DNA of 61,152 nt from Isosphaera sp. (GTDB lineage: Bacteria; Planctomycetota; Phycisphaerae; Phycisphaerales; UBA1924), in contig PNJV01000009.1 in the NCBI GenBank assembly GCA_013822085.1, forward strand, positions 1 to 61,152, given 5' to 3'. The translations under genes and the position numbers were made by a program. Every line of letters starts with the position of its first letter. Position 1 is the first letter of the stretch. The notes under the pieces were generated by a model. That model saw nothing but the letters and a program-made list of their open reading frames with translations. It ran no database searches and had not been told where the DNA came from. Positions 52,850 through 61,152 of the stretch are shown piece after piece.

Positions 52850-53715
52850 CGCACCTGCACGTGTGGGTCGGCCAGATCGCCGCTGCGGCGGTGGCCCAGG
52901 GCCCAAGCGAGGGGGCCGGCTCCGCCCAAGGGGCGGGGCGGTCGCTGCTGGGGTACATCGACAGCGGCGGGCTGATCTCGTACATCCTGATCCTGCTCAG
53001 CGTGGGGGCGCTGGCCCTGATCGTGTGGAACCTGATCGTGCTGCGCCGGGCGTACCTGGCCCCGGCGGCGGTGGCGCTGGGGCTGGAGCAGTCGCTGCGC
53101 AGCAAGAACCTGGACACGATCCTGGAGTTCTCGCGCCGCGAGGAGAACCGCTGCCTGCTCACGCGCGTGATCGCGGCGGGGCTCTGGCGGGTTGCGCGCT
53201 CGTCGTTCGGGCTCCTGGAGCTCAAGCCGTCGCTGGAGCTTGCCGGGCAGCGCGAGTTCGAGAAGCTCGAGAGGCCCAACTACGTGCTGGGCATGCTGGC
53301 GGCGGTGGGGCCGATGCTCGGCCTTCTGGGGACGGTGCTGGGCATCATCCGGGCCTTTGCCGAGCTGGGCGCCGAGGTCGGCGCGGCGCGGTCCTCGCGG
53401 CTGTCGGACGCGATGTCGCTGGCGCTGGTGACCACCGCCGAGGGCCTGGTGCTGGCCATCCCGTGCACGTTTGCCCACTCGGCCTTCCGCCGCAGGCTCG
53501 ACCACCTGGCCGGGGAGATCGGCGACATCGCCGAGACGCTCGTGAGCGTGCTGGTGACCAACGTGCGCCCCGCGGGGGCTCAGGGGGCCGCGCCGGCGCA
53601 GGCCGCTGCGCCTGCCCAGCCCGGCGGGCCGGCCGTGGGCCAGGGCGTGGCTCGGCAGCCGGCGCCGGTTGCGCCCGCGCAGGCCCCCGCGGCCGCGGTC
53701 CCCGCGACCACCTGA
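52846..53715 (+). CDS. ExbB/TolQ/MotA-family proton channel subunit
   Basis: A 289-residue inner-membrane protein with three membrane helices. The first is about 32-60 (SGGLISYILILLSVGALALIV) and the second about 145-170 (VLGMLAAVGPMLGLLGTVLGI). The third is about 187-210 (LSLALVTTAEGLVLAIPCTF-like, with the conserved TTAxGL motif). A cytoplasmic loop lies between helix 1 and helix 2, and a Pro/Ala tail lies at the end. It should form a pentameric channel around ExbD dimers. ATG 52846 overlaps the previous stop. It is followed 58 bases later by the first ExbD. Confidence 0.93.
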   Translation: MTHLHVWVGQIAAAAVAQGPSEGAGSAQGAGRSLLGYIDSGGLISYILILLSVGALALIVWNLIVLRRAYLAPAAVALGLEQSLRSKNLDTILEFSRREENRCLLTRVIAAGLWRVARSSFGLLELKPSLELAGQREFEKLERPNYVLGMLAAVGPMLGLLGTVLGIIRAFAELGAEVGAARSSRLSDAMSLALVTTAEGLVLAIPCTFAHSAFRRRLDHLAGEIGDIAETLVSVLVTNVRPAGAQGAAPAQAAAPAQPGGPAVGQGVARQPAPVAPAQAPAAAVPATT

Positions 53716-53773
53716 GCGCGTCCCTGCCACGCTGCGCGCCTGACGGCCCGAGCACGAGCACCCCGGAGCGAGC

Positions 53774-54259
53774 ATGCGACTGCGCGTCAAGAAAGAGCCC
53801 GACGACTACGCCCTGGACCTGACCTCGCTGGTGGACGTGGCGTTCCTGCTGGTCGTGTTCTTCACGCTCACGACGCAGTTCGTGCAGGCGATGCAGCGCA
53901 CCATCGACCTGCCCCGCCAGCCCGGGGACCGGGCCAACTACGAGCCGGACAAGGCCCTGGTGATCGAGGTCGAGCGCGACGGGACGATCTTCGCCGTCGG
54001 CTCGGGCGTGCTGACGGTCCAGGGGCTGGCGGACCTGGCGCGGGTGGAGCTGGGGCGGGCCCGCCAGGCCGGGCGCGGCCTTGACCTGATCCTGCGCGTC
54101 GACCGCCTGGCCCCGAGCGCGCACCTGAACAAGATCGCCGGCGCGTTGGCCGTGGCGGGGGTCAGCTCGTGGCGGCTGGCCACGTCGGGGGACCAGGCCG
54201 AGTCGGCCCGGGCTGGCCCCGTCGGCGGGCGGGCGCGTGCCCAGGGGGGGCGCCCGTGA
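53774..54259 (+). CDS. ExbD/TolR-family protein, first copy
   Basis: A 161-residue protein with one membrane helix at about 16-38, LTSLVDVAFLLVVFFTL. It contains Asp21, which aligns with the proton-carrying Asp25 of E. coli ExbD. A periplasmic ExbD/TolR domain (about 60-140) follows, with VIEVERDGTIFAV and LILRVDRLAPSAHLNKIAGAL. The tail is Arg/Gly-rich. Its stop overlaps the GTG of the second ExbD (GTGA). Confidence 0.92.
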   Translation: MRLRVKKEPDDYALDLTSLVDVAFLLVVFFTLTTQFVQAMQRTIDLPRQPGDRANYEPDKALVIEVERDGTIFAVGSGVLTVQGLADLARVELGRARQAGRGLDLILRVDRLAPSAHLNKIAGALAVAGVSSWRLATSGDQAESARAGPVGGRARAQGGRP

Positions 54260-54750
54260 GGTTCCGCAGGGCCCGGTCCAGCCGCGCGATCGTCGAGAAG
54301 CTCCCGCTGACGGCGCTGCTGGACGTGATCTTCTTCTTGCTGCTGTACTTCATCATGGCCGGGTCGCTGACCCCGCCGGAGAGCCAGCTCGCCGCCGCGA
54401 TCACGGCCGAGCGTCGGGGCGCCGGCGGTGGCGGGTCGCTCTCGGCCCAGGTGGTGTACGTGGAGGCGGGCTCGGCCGAGCGGGCGCGCTACCGGCTTGG
54501 CGCGCGGGTGATCGAGGACCAGCAGCAGCTCGCCGCGGTGCTGGCGGCCCTGCCCAAGGACCCCGGCGTGGTGGTGCGCGCTTCCGACGAGGCGCCCACC
54601 TGGGCCACAGCCGGGGCCCTCCAGGCGGCGCACGACGCGGGGTTTGTGCGCATCAGCTACGTGGGCGCCGGGGCGTCCCCGGCCCGGCGTACGGGCGCGG
54701 GGGGCGCGGGGGGTGCGGGCGCGGTGGGCGATGGGGGGGCGGCGCCATGA
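54256..54750 (+). CDS. ExbD/TolR-family protein, second copy
   Basis: A 164-residue paralogue starting at GTG 54256. The membrane helix (about 16-38) reads LPLTALLDVIFFLLLYFIM, with Asp23 in the conserved place. The periplasmic domain is about 60-140, followed by a Gly-rich tail. Two different ExbDs could pair as a heterodimer in the ExbB ring. The stop overlaps the next ATG (ATGA). Confidence 0.9.
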   Translation: MRFRRARSSRAIVEKLPLTALLDVIFFLLLYFIMAGSLTPPESQLAAAITAERRGAGGGGSLSAQVVYVEAGSAERARYRLGARVIEDQQQLAAVLAALPKDPGVVVRASDEAPTWATAGALQAAHDAGFVRISYVGAGASPARRTGAGGAGGAGAVGDGGAAP

Positions 54751-57488
54751 GCCGCGGCCGGCTGCGCAGCGCGATCCTGGGCCTGTGCTGGCTTGGCCTG
54801 TCCGCTGCGGCGCAGGCGCAGCCCGCCGGCGACGCCGAGGCCCGCGAGGCGCTCGAGCGGTTCCTCAGGGAGCACGGGCTCACCGCCCTGCTGGCCGAGC
54901 ACCTCGAAGCGGTGCACGAGGACTCCGGCGGCCAGGCCCGCCAGGACGTGGCCCGGCGGCTCTCAGCGGTCTACGCCGAGCTGATCGAGGCGGCGCCCGA
55001 CCCGCGGGCCCGGGGCGCCTGGGAAGCGCGGGCCCGCAAGCTGCTGGCGCAGCTGTCCGGGCCCGACGCGCTGGAGCTGCGCCTGAGCCTGGCCCGCTCG
55101 GCCTACGGCGCCATGGAGAACGACGCCGAGCGCCACCGCCTGCGCCTGCTCAGCGCCGAGCAGGTCGCGGCCTCGGCCGAGGCCCTGGGGGCCCTGCACG
55201 CCGAGCTGGCGCTGATCTACGGCGAGTACGACCGGCGGCTGGAGACCCTCGACCGGCAGGACGACGGGACCAAGGGCGCCGCGTTCGTCGCCGAGGTGGC
55301 CGAGGCCCGGCGCGGGCGCGCCGCGGCGGCGTACTTTGCGGCCTGGAGCGCGCACGACCTTGGCGTGCTCGAATCGTCCGACCATCGGGCCCTTGAGGCC
55401 CTGCGGTTCTTCGGGGTGGTGCTGGGCCGGCCCAGGCCGGCGGCGCCGGACGTCTCGGCGGTGCGCGGCGAGTCGCTGCGTGTCGAGTTCGTGGCCCGCG
55501 CGGCGCTGGGGGCGGCCCTGGCCTTCGCCCAGCGCGGCGCCGACAGGGAGGCCCTGGAGCTGCTGCGCCTCCTCGAGGGCGAGCCGGGCGTGATCCCCGG
55601 CCTGCGCGCCACGCTGCCGGCCCGGCGGATCGCGCTGCTGGGAGCGCGCAAGCGGTGGGACGAGGTCGAGGCGGTCGTCGCGCAGCTGCGCGGGCGCGGC
55701 CCGGCCGGGCCGGGCCCAAGCGCCGACCGGCTGCTGGAGCCGGCGGTGGCCCGGCTGCTGGCGGTGGTCACGCTGGAGGCGGCCGACACCCGCGACCCGG
55801 TGCAGGCCAAGCTTGCGCGCCTGGCCGTCGAGGACCTGGCCGCGCAGGGGCAGACGGCCCAGGTGCTGGACCTGGCCTCGCGCTACGGCGCGGCGCTGCT
55901 GGGCCAGACGGGGTTCCTGCCGCTCTACGCCCGCGGGGTCCGCGCCTTCGAGAGCGCCGCCGCGGCCCTGGCGCGCGCTGGGGGGCCCGACGACCAGCCG
56001 GCACGGGCGCCCGAGGTTGTCAACGCGTTCAACGAGTCGGCGGCGCTGCTGGCCAGCGCCCTGGCCCAGGCGGACGCGGCCCGGTTTGCGCCGGCCGACG
56101 CGCGGGCGGCCTCGCTGGCCGGGCGCTGCCTGTTCTTTGCCGGGCGGTTCGTCGACGCGTCGGGGGCCTTTGCGCGGGCCTCGGCCCTGGGCGAGCGCGC
56201 GCTCGGGCCCGGCTGGGCCCAGGACCAGCTGTGGCTGGCGGTGGTGTCGGTGGACGCGGGGCTGCGCGACGGCGGCGGCTCGGCGACGGCGCGGGTGGCC
56301 ATGAACATCGAGCTGCTCAAGGTGGGCACGCTCTTTGTGCGCTCGTTCCCGCAGAGCCCGCGCGCCGCGACGGTGCTGGTGCGCCTGGGCGACCGCGCGG
56401 GGATCGACGACGAGCAGGCCGTCAGCGTGCTGGGCGCCGTGCCGGCCCAGGACCCCGCCTACGAGCGCGCCCAGCGCGAGCTGGCCCGGCTGCTCTACAA
56501 GCGGTACCGCGCCGCCGACCGGGCCGGGGGCGCCTTCGCCGCCGAGCGCTTCGCCGTCGTGGCCGAGCGGCTCATCGGGATCGAGCGGGCGGTGGCGCTG
56601 GGGCCCGACGAGGCCCAGGCGCGGGCCGCGGCCGAGCGCGTGATCGTGCTGGCTCGCCAGGTCCTCGACGCGGCGCTGAGCCTGGCGCCCCCGGACGTGC
56701 CGCGGGCCCGGGCCGCGCTGGAGGCGGCCGAGCGCGTCGCGGCGTTCAACCGCCTGAGCGTCCAGGAGCACGCGGGGGAGCTGGCGTTCCGCCGGGTGCA
56801 GATCCTGATGGCTGAGGGCCGGCAGGACGAGGCGGCGGCGCTGGCCAAGGCCCAGAGCGACCCGCGCTGGGCCGAGCTGCTCGACCGCGTGTTCTACAAC
56901 CGCGCCGCCGAGCGCCTCGCTGCGCTGACCGAGCCGGGCCAGGCCCGCCAGGTGGCGCTTGGCGATCTGGTCGCCTTCGGGCTGCGCGTGATCGAGCGCG
57001 CCGGCGAGCCCGCCCGGGCGCTGCGCGACCCGGCCATCGCCACGGTCTACCAGGGCGTCGCGGGGGCGGCCCTGGAGCTTTGGCAGCTGGCCGGGAACAC
57101 CGGCGCCCGCGACACCGCCCTGAGGCTGGACCGCCAGCTGCTGACCCTGGGGCCGTCGGCCGGCTCGCTGCGCCGGCTGGCGTTGCTGGAGGAATCCGTC
57201 GGCAACCTCGCCGAGGCGCGGGCGCGGTGGGAGCAGCTCCTGGCGGGCCTGCCGCCCGGGGGCGCAGCGTGGTTCGAGGCCCGCTACGAGTCGCTGCGCC
57301 TGCTGGCCCAGTCCGACCCGGCCCTGGCCGCCCAGGCCATCGCGCAGGTGCGGGTGCTCTACCCGGACCTGGGGCCGCCGCCATGGAACAGCAAGCTGGC
57401 CGAGCTCGCTCAGCGGCTCGGGGTGCCTTCGCCGCAGGCCGGCGTGGCCCGCGGCAACGGCCCGGCGGGGGTCAGGGGGGCTCGATGA
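54747..57488 (+). CDS. large exported TPR-like helical repeat protein
   Basis: A 913-residue protein with a signal peptide (about 1-25, ILGLCWLGLSAAAQAQP). The rest is almost entirely paired amphipathic helices (Ala/Leu/Arg/Glu-rich) in the pattern of degenerate tetratricopeptide repeats, with no catalytic motif. It is probably periplasmic and acts as a scaffold or lever for the VWA protein. Start and stop both overlap neighbouring genes (ATGA), so the stoichiometry is likely coupled. No specific family is recognised. Confidence 0.72.
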   Translation: MSRGRLRSAILGLCWLGLSAAAQAQPAGDAEAREALERFLREHGLTALLAEHLEAVHEDSGGQARQDVARRLSAVYAELIEAAPDPRARGAWEARARKLLAQLSGPDALELRLSLARSAYGAMENDAERHRLRLLSAEQVAASAEALGALHAELALIYGEYDRRLETLDRQDDGTKGAAFVAEVAEARRGRAAAAYFAAWSAHDLGVLESSDHRALEALRFFGVVLGRPRPAAPDVSAVRGESLRVEFVARAALGAALAFAQRGADREALELLRLLEGEPGVIPGLRATLPARRIALLGARKRWDEVEAVVAQLRGRGPAGPGPSADRLLEPAVARLLAVVTLEAADTRDPVQAKLARLAVEDLAAQGQTAQVLDLASRYGAALLGQTGFLPLYARGVRAFESAAAALARAGGPDDQPARAPEVVNAFNESAALLASALAQADAARFAPADARAASLAGRCLFFAGRFVDASGAFARASALGERALGPGWAQDQLWLAVVSVDAGLRDGGGSATARVAMNIELLKVGTLFVRSFPQSPRAATVLVRLGDRAGIDDEQAVSVLGAVPAQDPAYERAQRELARLLYKRYRAADRAGGAFAAERFAVVAERLIGIERAVALGPDEAQARAAAERVIVLARQVLDAALSLAPPDVPRARAALEAAERVAAFNRLSVQEHAGELAFRRVQILMAEGRQDEAAALAKAQSDPRWAELLDRVFYNRAAERLAALTEPGQARQVALGDLVAFGLRVIERAGEPARALRDPAIATVYQGVAGAALELWQLAGNTGARDTALRLDRQLLTLGPSAGSLRRLALLEESVGNLAEARARWEQLLAGLPPGGAAWFEARYESLRLLAQSDPALAAQAIAQVRVLYPDLGPPPWNSKLAELAQRLGVPSPQAGVARGNGPAGVRGAR

Positions 57489-60400
57489 ACGCGGCGTTGC
57501 ACCAGGCGTTGATCCTGTCGTTCTTCGGGCCCGAGGTCGCTGCGGCGTGGGCGTCGCGCGGGCCGCGCGGGCTCTTGGGGATCGGGCCGGGGGCTGCGGC
57601 GCCCGCCCAGGTGGCCGCGGCGGCGCAGTTCCGCCTGGCGGTGGTGCGCGCCCACGAGCTGGCCTCCAGCCCGATGGGCCTGGAGATGGCCCGGCTGATC
57701 GAGGAGGCCGCCCTTGACGTTGCGCACGGGCACGAGCTGACGCCGGGCCCTCGCGGCGGGCTGACCACCGGCGGCGCAGCCCCGCAGGCGCCCGAGCCCC
57801 CCTCGCTGGTGCGCGACCTGCTCGACGCCGACGCCAGGACCTCCGGCGCGCTGGGCGTCGCCGCGTTGGTGGCGGTCATTGGCGGCCTGGCTGTGGCGGG
57901 GCTGCTGGCGGTGGTCGTGCTCTTGCCGCGCCCGGGCGGCGGCGGCGCTGCGCCCTCGGGCGAGCGCCAAGGCGCCTCAGCAGGGGCGGGCCCCGGGCCG
58001 GCGATCGCCGCTGCGCCCGCCGGCGCTGCCTCGGCTCCCGCTGACGCGCCTGGCGCCCCGGCCGAGCCGGGCTTCGACCCGCGCGTGGTGGTCACGCCGC
58101 GCGACCCCGAGCAGGCCATGCTGAGCCTGCGGCTGGCGGCCCAGGTCGCCCCCGCTGAGCCGGCAGCGGCCCTGGAGCGGCTGGCCGCCTCGGCGCGACT
58201 GATCGCCTCAGAGTGGCCCGGCATGCGCCCCGGCGACGTGCTCGACGCGGCCCTATCGGCCATCGAGACGGCGCGGGCGCTCCCGCCGGGCGTCCCCGAG
58301 CTCGGCGTGCAGTGGGCCTCGGCGGTCCTGGGTGGCCCCGACGCCCCAGGCCAGGCCTGGGCCGACCCGGTCGGGCGTGCCTGGGCGGTGGCGGCCCTGG
58401 TCCGGGCGTCGCGCGAGCGAGAGATCCCCGGCCCGATCCGCGCCGCCGCCGAGGAGCGGCTCGAGAGCCTGGCTCGGCCGATCCGGGCATTTCGGCGGCA
58501 GTCGTTCGGCGACGCCCTGGCCCTGGCGGTGCGCTTTGCGGCCCAGGGCCTGGCCGTCGACGGGCCCGACGCGGCCTCGGCTGAGGCCCGCGCTGCGCGG
58601 TGGCTCGCCGGCGCGCGCGGCGCCGCCGCGGTGCTCCAGCAGGGCCGCGCCGCCGACGCGCAGGCCGTCATCGCCGACGGGCTCGACGAGCTGCTGCGGA
58701 GCCTGGCCTCGGGGCCCCTGAGCGCCGCGCAGGACTCGGCCCTGCGCGTGCTGGCCGGCGCCGCGGCGTGGTCCACCGGCGACCCGGCCCTGGCCCGGCT
58801 GCCCGGCTGGCTCCAGGACCCCAAGATCGACGCGCCGGCCCTGGCGGTCGTCACGCGGGCCGCGTCGGTGGCGGTGGACAAGTCCGGGGCCGCGGCGCAG
58901 CTGGTGCTCAGCGGGGGCGCCGACGCGGCCGCCCGCCAGGCCCTGGCCCTGCGCTACGCGCGCCTGGCCGGGGTCGTGCTCAGCGAGGACCGCTCCGTCT
59001 CCGACCAGTTCGCCCGCGCGCTGCGCCTGGCCGACAGGGCCGCGTCCGGCGCCGACGCCTCGCCGGCTTCCGTCGCTCGCGCCGCCTACCTGGCCCGGCT
59101 CAACAGCGCCATGTTCATGAGCGAGCGCGGCCTGACCGGCGAGGGCCTGGCGCTGCTCGCCAGCGCCAGGCCGCCGGCGATCCCGCAGCGCCGGGCCCTG
59201 GGGCCGGTGCCCGAGGAGCTGACCCCGCGCGCCGGCGCCGACAGCCCCCGCGACGAGTGGGCCCTGCGCTACCTCACCGGCGACCGCACGCCCCTGGTCC
59301 GCGCCGCCCGCATCCGCGAGCGGCAGGCCCAGCGGGCGCCGCTCACCCAGCTCGAGGCCGACGTGCTCGTCGAGTCCGCCCTCGGGTCGTCGGGGGACGT
59401 CGCCGACGCGGCCCGCGCATACCTGCGCGGCGCCTCGGGGCAGGCGACGGTCCCGGCGGCGCTGCTCAAGGTCCTCCACAGGGCCCCGCGCAGCGTCGGC
59501 GTCTCGGAGCTGGCTGCGCTGGTCGCGCCGGCGCTCCTGCCCGACCCGGCCAGCCCGCGCTGGGCGCTCGAGGCGCGCAGGGGCCTGGTCGAGTCCCTCC
59601 TGGACGCCATCGCCCAGGGGACCGACGCGCCCACGATCGACGCCGCGGTGGGCGAGCTCCTGGGCGCCTACGCCGACTCGGCCGACCGCGCCGACCTGCT
59701 GGCCGCGGGCGCGCAGGCGCAGCCGGCGGTCCGGCTCATCGAGGCGGCCTCGGCCCTGAGCGAGCGCACCATCGAGTGGCTCGAGGCCGCCGGCAGGGTG
59801 CGCGAGGCCGTCGATGTCGAGCAGCGCCGGCTCGCCCGGCGGTCGGTGGCCTTCGGGCTCACGCAGCGCTTCGCCGCCGAGCAGGCGACGGTCCTCGAAG
59901 CGCTGGCGCTGTGGATCGAGGCGCGGTCCCCCGACCGCGGCCCGCCGGCGGCGCAGGTCGCTTCTGCCGCGCGCGACCGGCTGGACCGCGCCACGCACAT
60001 CGCCCAGCAGGTGCTCGTCGCCGAGCGGGCCATCGCCGACCTCTGGCTGGTGCGCTGGGGCCAGCCCCGCGACGCGGGCGATGCCGCCGACACCGCCCAG
60101 CCCGCCGCACCGCCCCCGGAGCGCGCCAGCCTCCCGCCGCGGCCCCAGCCCGCCGATGCGCCCGCCCCGACGATCGAGGCCGAGCGGGCCGAGGTGCGCA
60201 GCGCCGAGCTGCTCCTGCCGGGCATCGGCCAACGCCTGGCCGGGCTCCGGCCCGACCGCCCCGAGGGGTACCTGCTGCTGGCCGAGGAGCTGGCCGCTGA
60301 GGCGAGCGACGGCCCGTCGCTCTCGCTGGCCCGGCGGCTCTACGCGCTGGCGGCGGTGCTCGATGCGCCCCCGGCGGGCTCCGGGCGCTGGGCCCCCAGC

Positions 60401-61096
60401 GCGCTGATCGGCCTCGCCGGCGGCATCACCGACGATCACGACCGCCGCTGGCTCTTCGGGCTTGCGCGGGCCATCTCGGCGGAGATCGACCGCTCGGGCC
60501 GTGCCCGGCGCGCCGAGCCCGAGCCGATCCCCGACCGCGTGGCCGTCGAGGTCGCCGCCGCCCTGGACGCGGCCCGGTGGGGCGACGGCAGGCGCGCCGA
60601 GCTGCTCCTGGCCAAGCCCTCCGTGTCCCAGGCGCTGCGGCGGTTGGAGCCGGGGCTGGAGGCCGCGGGGTCCTTCGGCGCCACCGCGCGCGTCACGGCG
60701 CTGGCGCGCCAGTGGGCCACGCCGTGCCCGGTCTGCCGCGGGCGGCGGACCATCGCACGGGCGGCGCAGGGCGGCGGGCCGGCCGGGCCGCGCATCTGCC
60801 CGCACTGCGCCGGCGTCCTCGGGCCACCGATCAACCCGACGGACCTGATCGCCGAGCTGCGACTGGAGTCGTCGATCCTCTCGGGCTCGCACCGCGCGTG
60901 GTCGGCCCAGTGGCTGGCCGACGGCGGCCGCACGCTCGACGAGCCGCACATCCGCCTGCTGCCGCGGCGTCACCGCGCCGACCTGACGCGCAGCGTGTTC
61001 GTCGGCGGCGCCTGGGTGGCGCCCGACGCCCCGGCCGATCCACCCGCCCCCCCAGCCCCCGCCGTCGAGCCCGACGGCGTTGTCAACGCGCCCTGA
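57485..61096 (+). CDS. giant membrane-anchored helical repeat protein with C-terminal zinc ribbon
   Basis: A 1203-residue protein. The N-terminal 115 residues are probably cytoplasmic and include an SSPMGLEMARLIEEAALDVAHG helix. One membrane helix lies at about 121-146 (ALGVAALVAVIGGLAVAGLL), then a Pro/Ala linker and a very long helical-repeat region to about 1070. A zinc ribbon (CPVC at about 1080 and CPHC at about 1105) follows, then a short tail. It is the last gene of the operon and, like the protein before it, looks like a long-range scaffold. A zinc ribbon on the far side of the membrane would be unusual, so the topology is uncertain. Confidence 0.72.
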   Translation: MNAALHQALILSFFGPEVAAAWASRGPRGLLGIGPGAAAPAQVAAAAQFRLAVVRAHELASSPMGLEMARLIEEAALDVAHGHELTPGPRGGLTTGGAAPQAPEPPSLVRDLLDADARTSGALGVAALVAVIGGLAVAGLLAVVVLLPRPGGGGAAPSGERQGASAGAGPGPAIAAAPAGAASAPADAPGAPAEPGFDPRVVVTPRDPEQAMLSLRLAAQVAPAEPAAALERLAASARLIASEWPGMRPGDVLDAALSAIETARALPPGVPELGVQWASAVLGGPDAPGQAWADPVGRAWAVAALVRASREREIPGPIRAAAEERLESLARPIRAFRRQSFGDALALAVRFAAQGLAVDGPDAASAEARAARWLAGARGAAAVLQQGRAADAQAVIADGLDELLRSLASGPLSAAQDSALRVLAGAAAWSTGDPALARLPGWLQDPKIDAPALAVVTRAASVAVDKSGAAAQLVLSGGADAAARQALALRYARLAGVVLSEDRSVSDQFARALRLADRAASGADASPASVARAAYLARLNSAMFMSERGLTGEGLALLASARPPAIPQRRALGPVPEELTPRAGADSPRDEWALRYLTGDRTPLVRAARIRERQAQRAPLTQLEADVLVESALGSSGDVADAARAYLRGASGQATVPAALLKVLHRAPRSVGVSELAALVAPALLPDPASPRWALEARRGLVESLLDAIAQGTDAPTIDAAVGELLGAYADSADRADLLAAGAQAQPAVRLIEAASALSERTIEWLEAAGRVREAVDVEQRRLARRSVAFGLTQRFAAEQATVLEALALWIEARSPDRGPPAAQVASAARDRLDRATHIAQQVLVAERAIADLWLVRWGQPRDAGDAADTAQPAAPPPERASLPPRPQPADAPAPTIEAERAEVRSAELLLPGIGQRLAGLRPDRPEGYLLLAEELAAEASDGPSLSLARRLYALAAVLDAPPAGSGRWAPSALIGLAGGITDDHDRRWLFGLARAISAEIDRSGRARRAEPEPIPDRVAVEVAAALDAARWGDGRRAELLLAKPSVSQALRRLEPGLEAAGSFGATARVTALARQWATPCPVCRGRRTIARAAQGGGPAGPRICPHCAGVLGPPINPTDLIAELRLESSILSGSHRAWSAQWLADGGRTLDEPHIRLLPRRHRADLTRSVFVGGAWVAPDAPADPPAPPAPAVEPDGVVNAP

Positions 61097-61120
61097 GCGC
61101 GTCCGTCGCTACGGTTGGGC

Positions 61121-61152
61121 ATGAGCGACCCAGCCCAGCGCACCCCCGCCCC
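61121..61152 (+). CDS. start of a further gene, cut by the window end
   Basis: ATG 61121 opens a frame MSDPAQRTPA that runs off the end. A TACGGT box (61110-61115) lies five bases before it, matching the leaderless pattern seen for fabI and others. Too little is present to say more. Confidence 0.35.
   Translation, partial: MSDPAQRTPA

Noticed and set aside
52846-54750. Zorya-type anti-phage system, because of the MotA/ExbB-like channel
   Set aside because: Zorya pairs ZorA with an OmpA-domain ZorB and with ZorC/D or E; here the partners are ExbD proteins and no helicase or nuclease is present.

Overview
The window is very G+C-rich bacterial DNA, densely coded on both strands, with many GTGA and ATGA start/stop overlaps. 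It most resembles a planctomycete of the class Phycisphaerae. The reasons are a secreted protein with a PEP-CTERM-like tail ending in four arginines, an ExbB-ExbD-ExbD operon with very large repeat proteins, a DUF1844 protein and Pro/Gly-rich insertions in housekeeping enzymes. This placement is inference from gene content; the window holds no rRNA or other marker that settles it.

Bases 1 to about 8095 are the right part of an integrated mobile element. It carries a two-gene transcription unit with its own promoter and terminator (a DNA-binding-like protein and a prohead protease fused to a Mu gpT-like capsid). A primase-helicase, a HARE-HTH protein, small overlapping ORFs and a large serine recombinase follow. 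The recombinase reading frame runs off the element into host DNA. The left end of the element is outside the window.

Bases 8100-20030 are host DNA. They hold a PEP-CTERM-like protein, tRNA-Tyr(GUA) and a cupin. Next comes a signalling group of outer-membrane barrel, lipoprotein and CHASE2-adenylate cyclase, followed by a FecR-domain protein. A ferredoxin-NADP reductase-like enzyme, a PLP aminotransferase and a membrane zinc peptidase close the stretch. Bases 20400-29600 hold Hsp20, an HtrA/Deg protease, nadK, dxs, a polyprenyl synthase, a PTS IIA protein and an RsmB-type methyltransferase. Dxs and the prenyl synthase together point to isoprenoid supply by the MEP pathway.

Bases 29600-40500 hold two tandem membrane histidine kinases without a response regulator, YraN, a SurA-like lipoprotein, a DUF1844 protein, succinate dehydrogenase sdhC-sdhA-sdhB (sdhA frameshifted in this sequence) and a methyltransferase. 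Bases 40600-49350 hold sppA, a minimal zincin, a zinc-ribbon membrane protein, a MoxR ATPase, nadC, fabI, frr and pyrH.

Bases 50193-61096 are a tightly packed seven-gene operon. It begins with a membrane-anchored von Willebrand A protein whose transmembrane helix carries the TonB-type S-x3-H signature. It continues with a secreted or anchored protein, ExbB, two ExbDs and two very large helical-repeat proteins. I read it as a proton-motive-force-driven machine in which a VWA domain replaces the TonB C-terminal domain. It is the best candidate here for an undescribed system.

Two other patterns recur. At least eight genes have a TANNNT hexamer only 5-9 bases before the start codon, suggesting leaderless mRNAs. 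Two intergenic hairpins share the same flanks and an outer stem.
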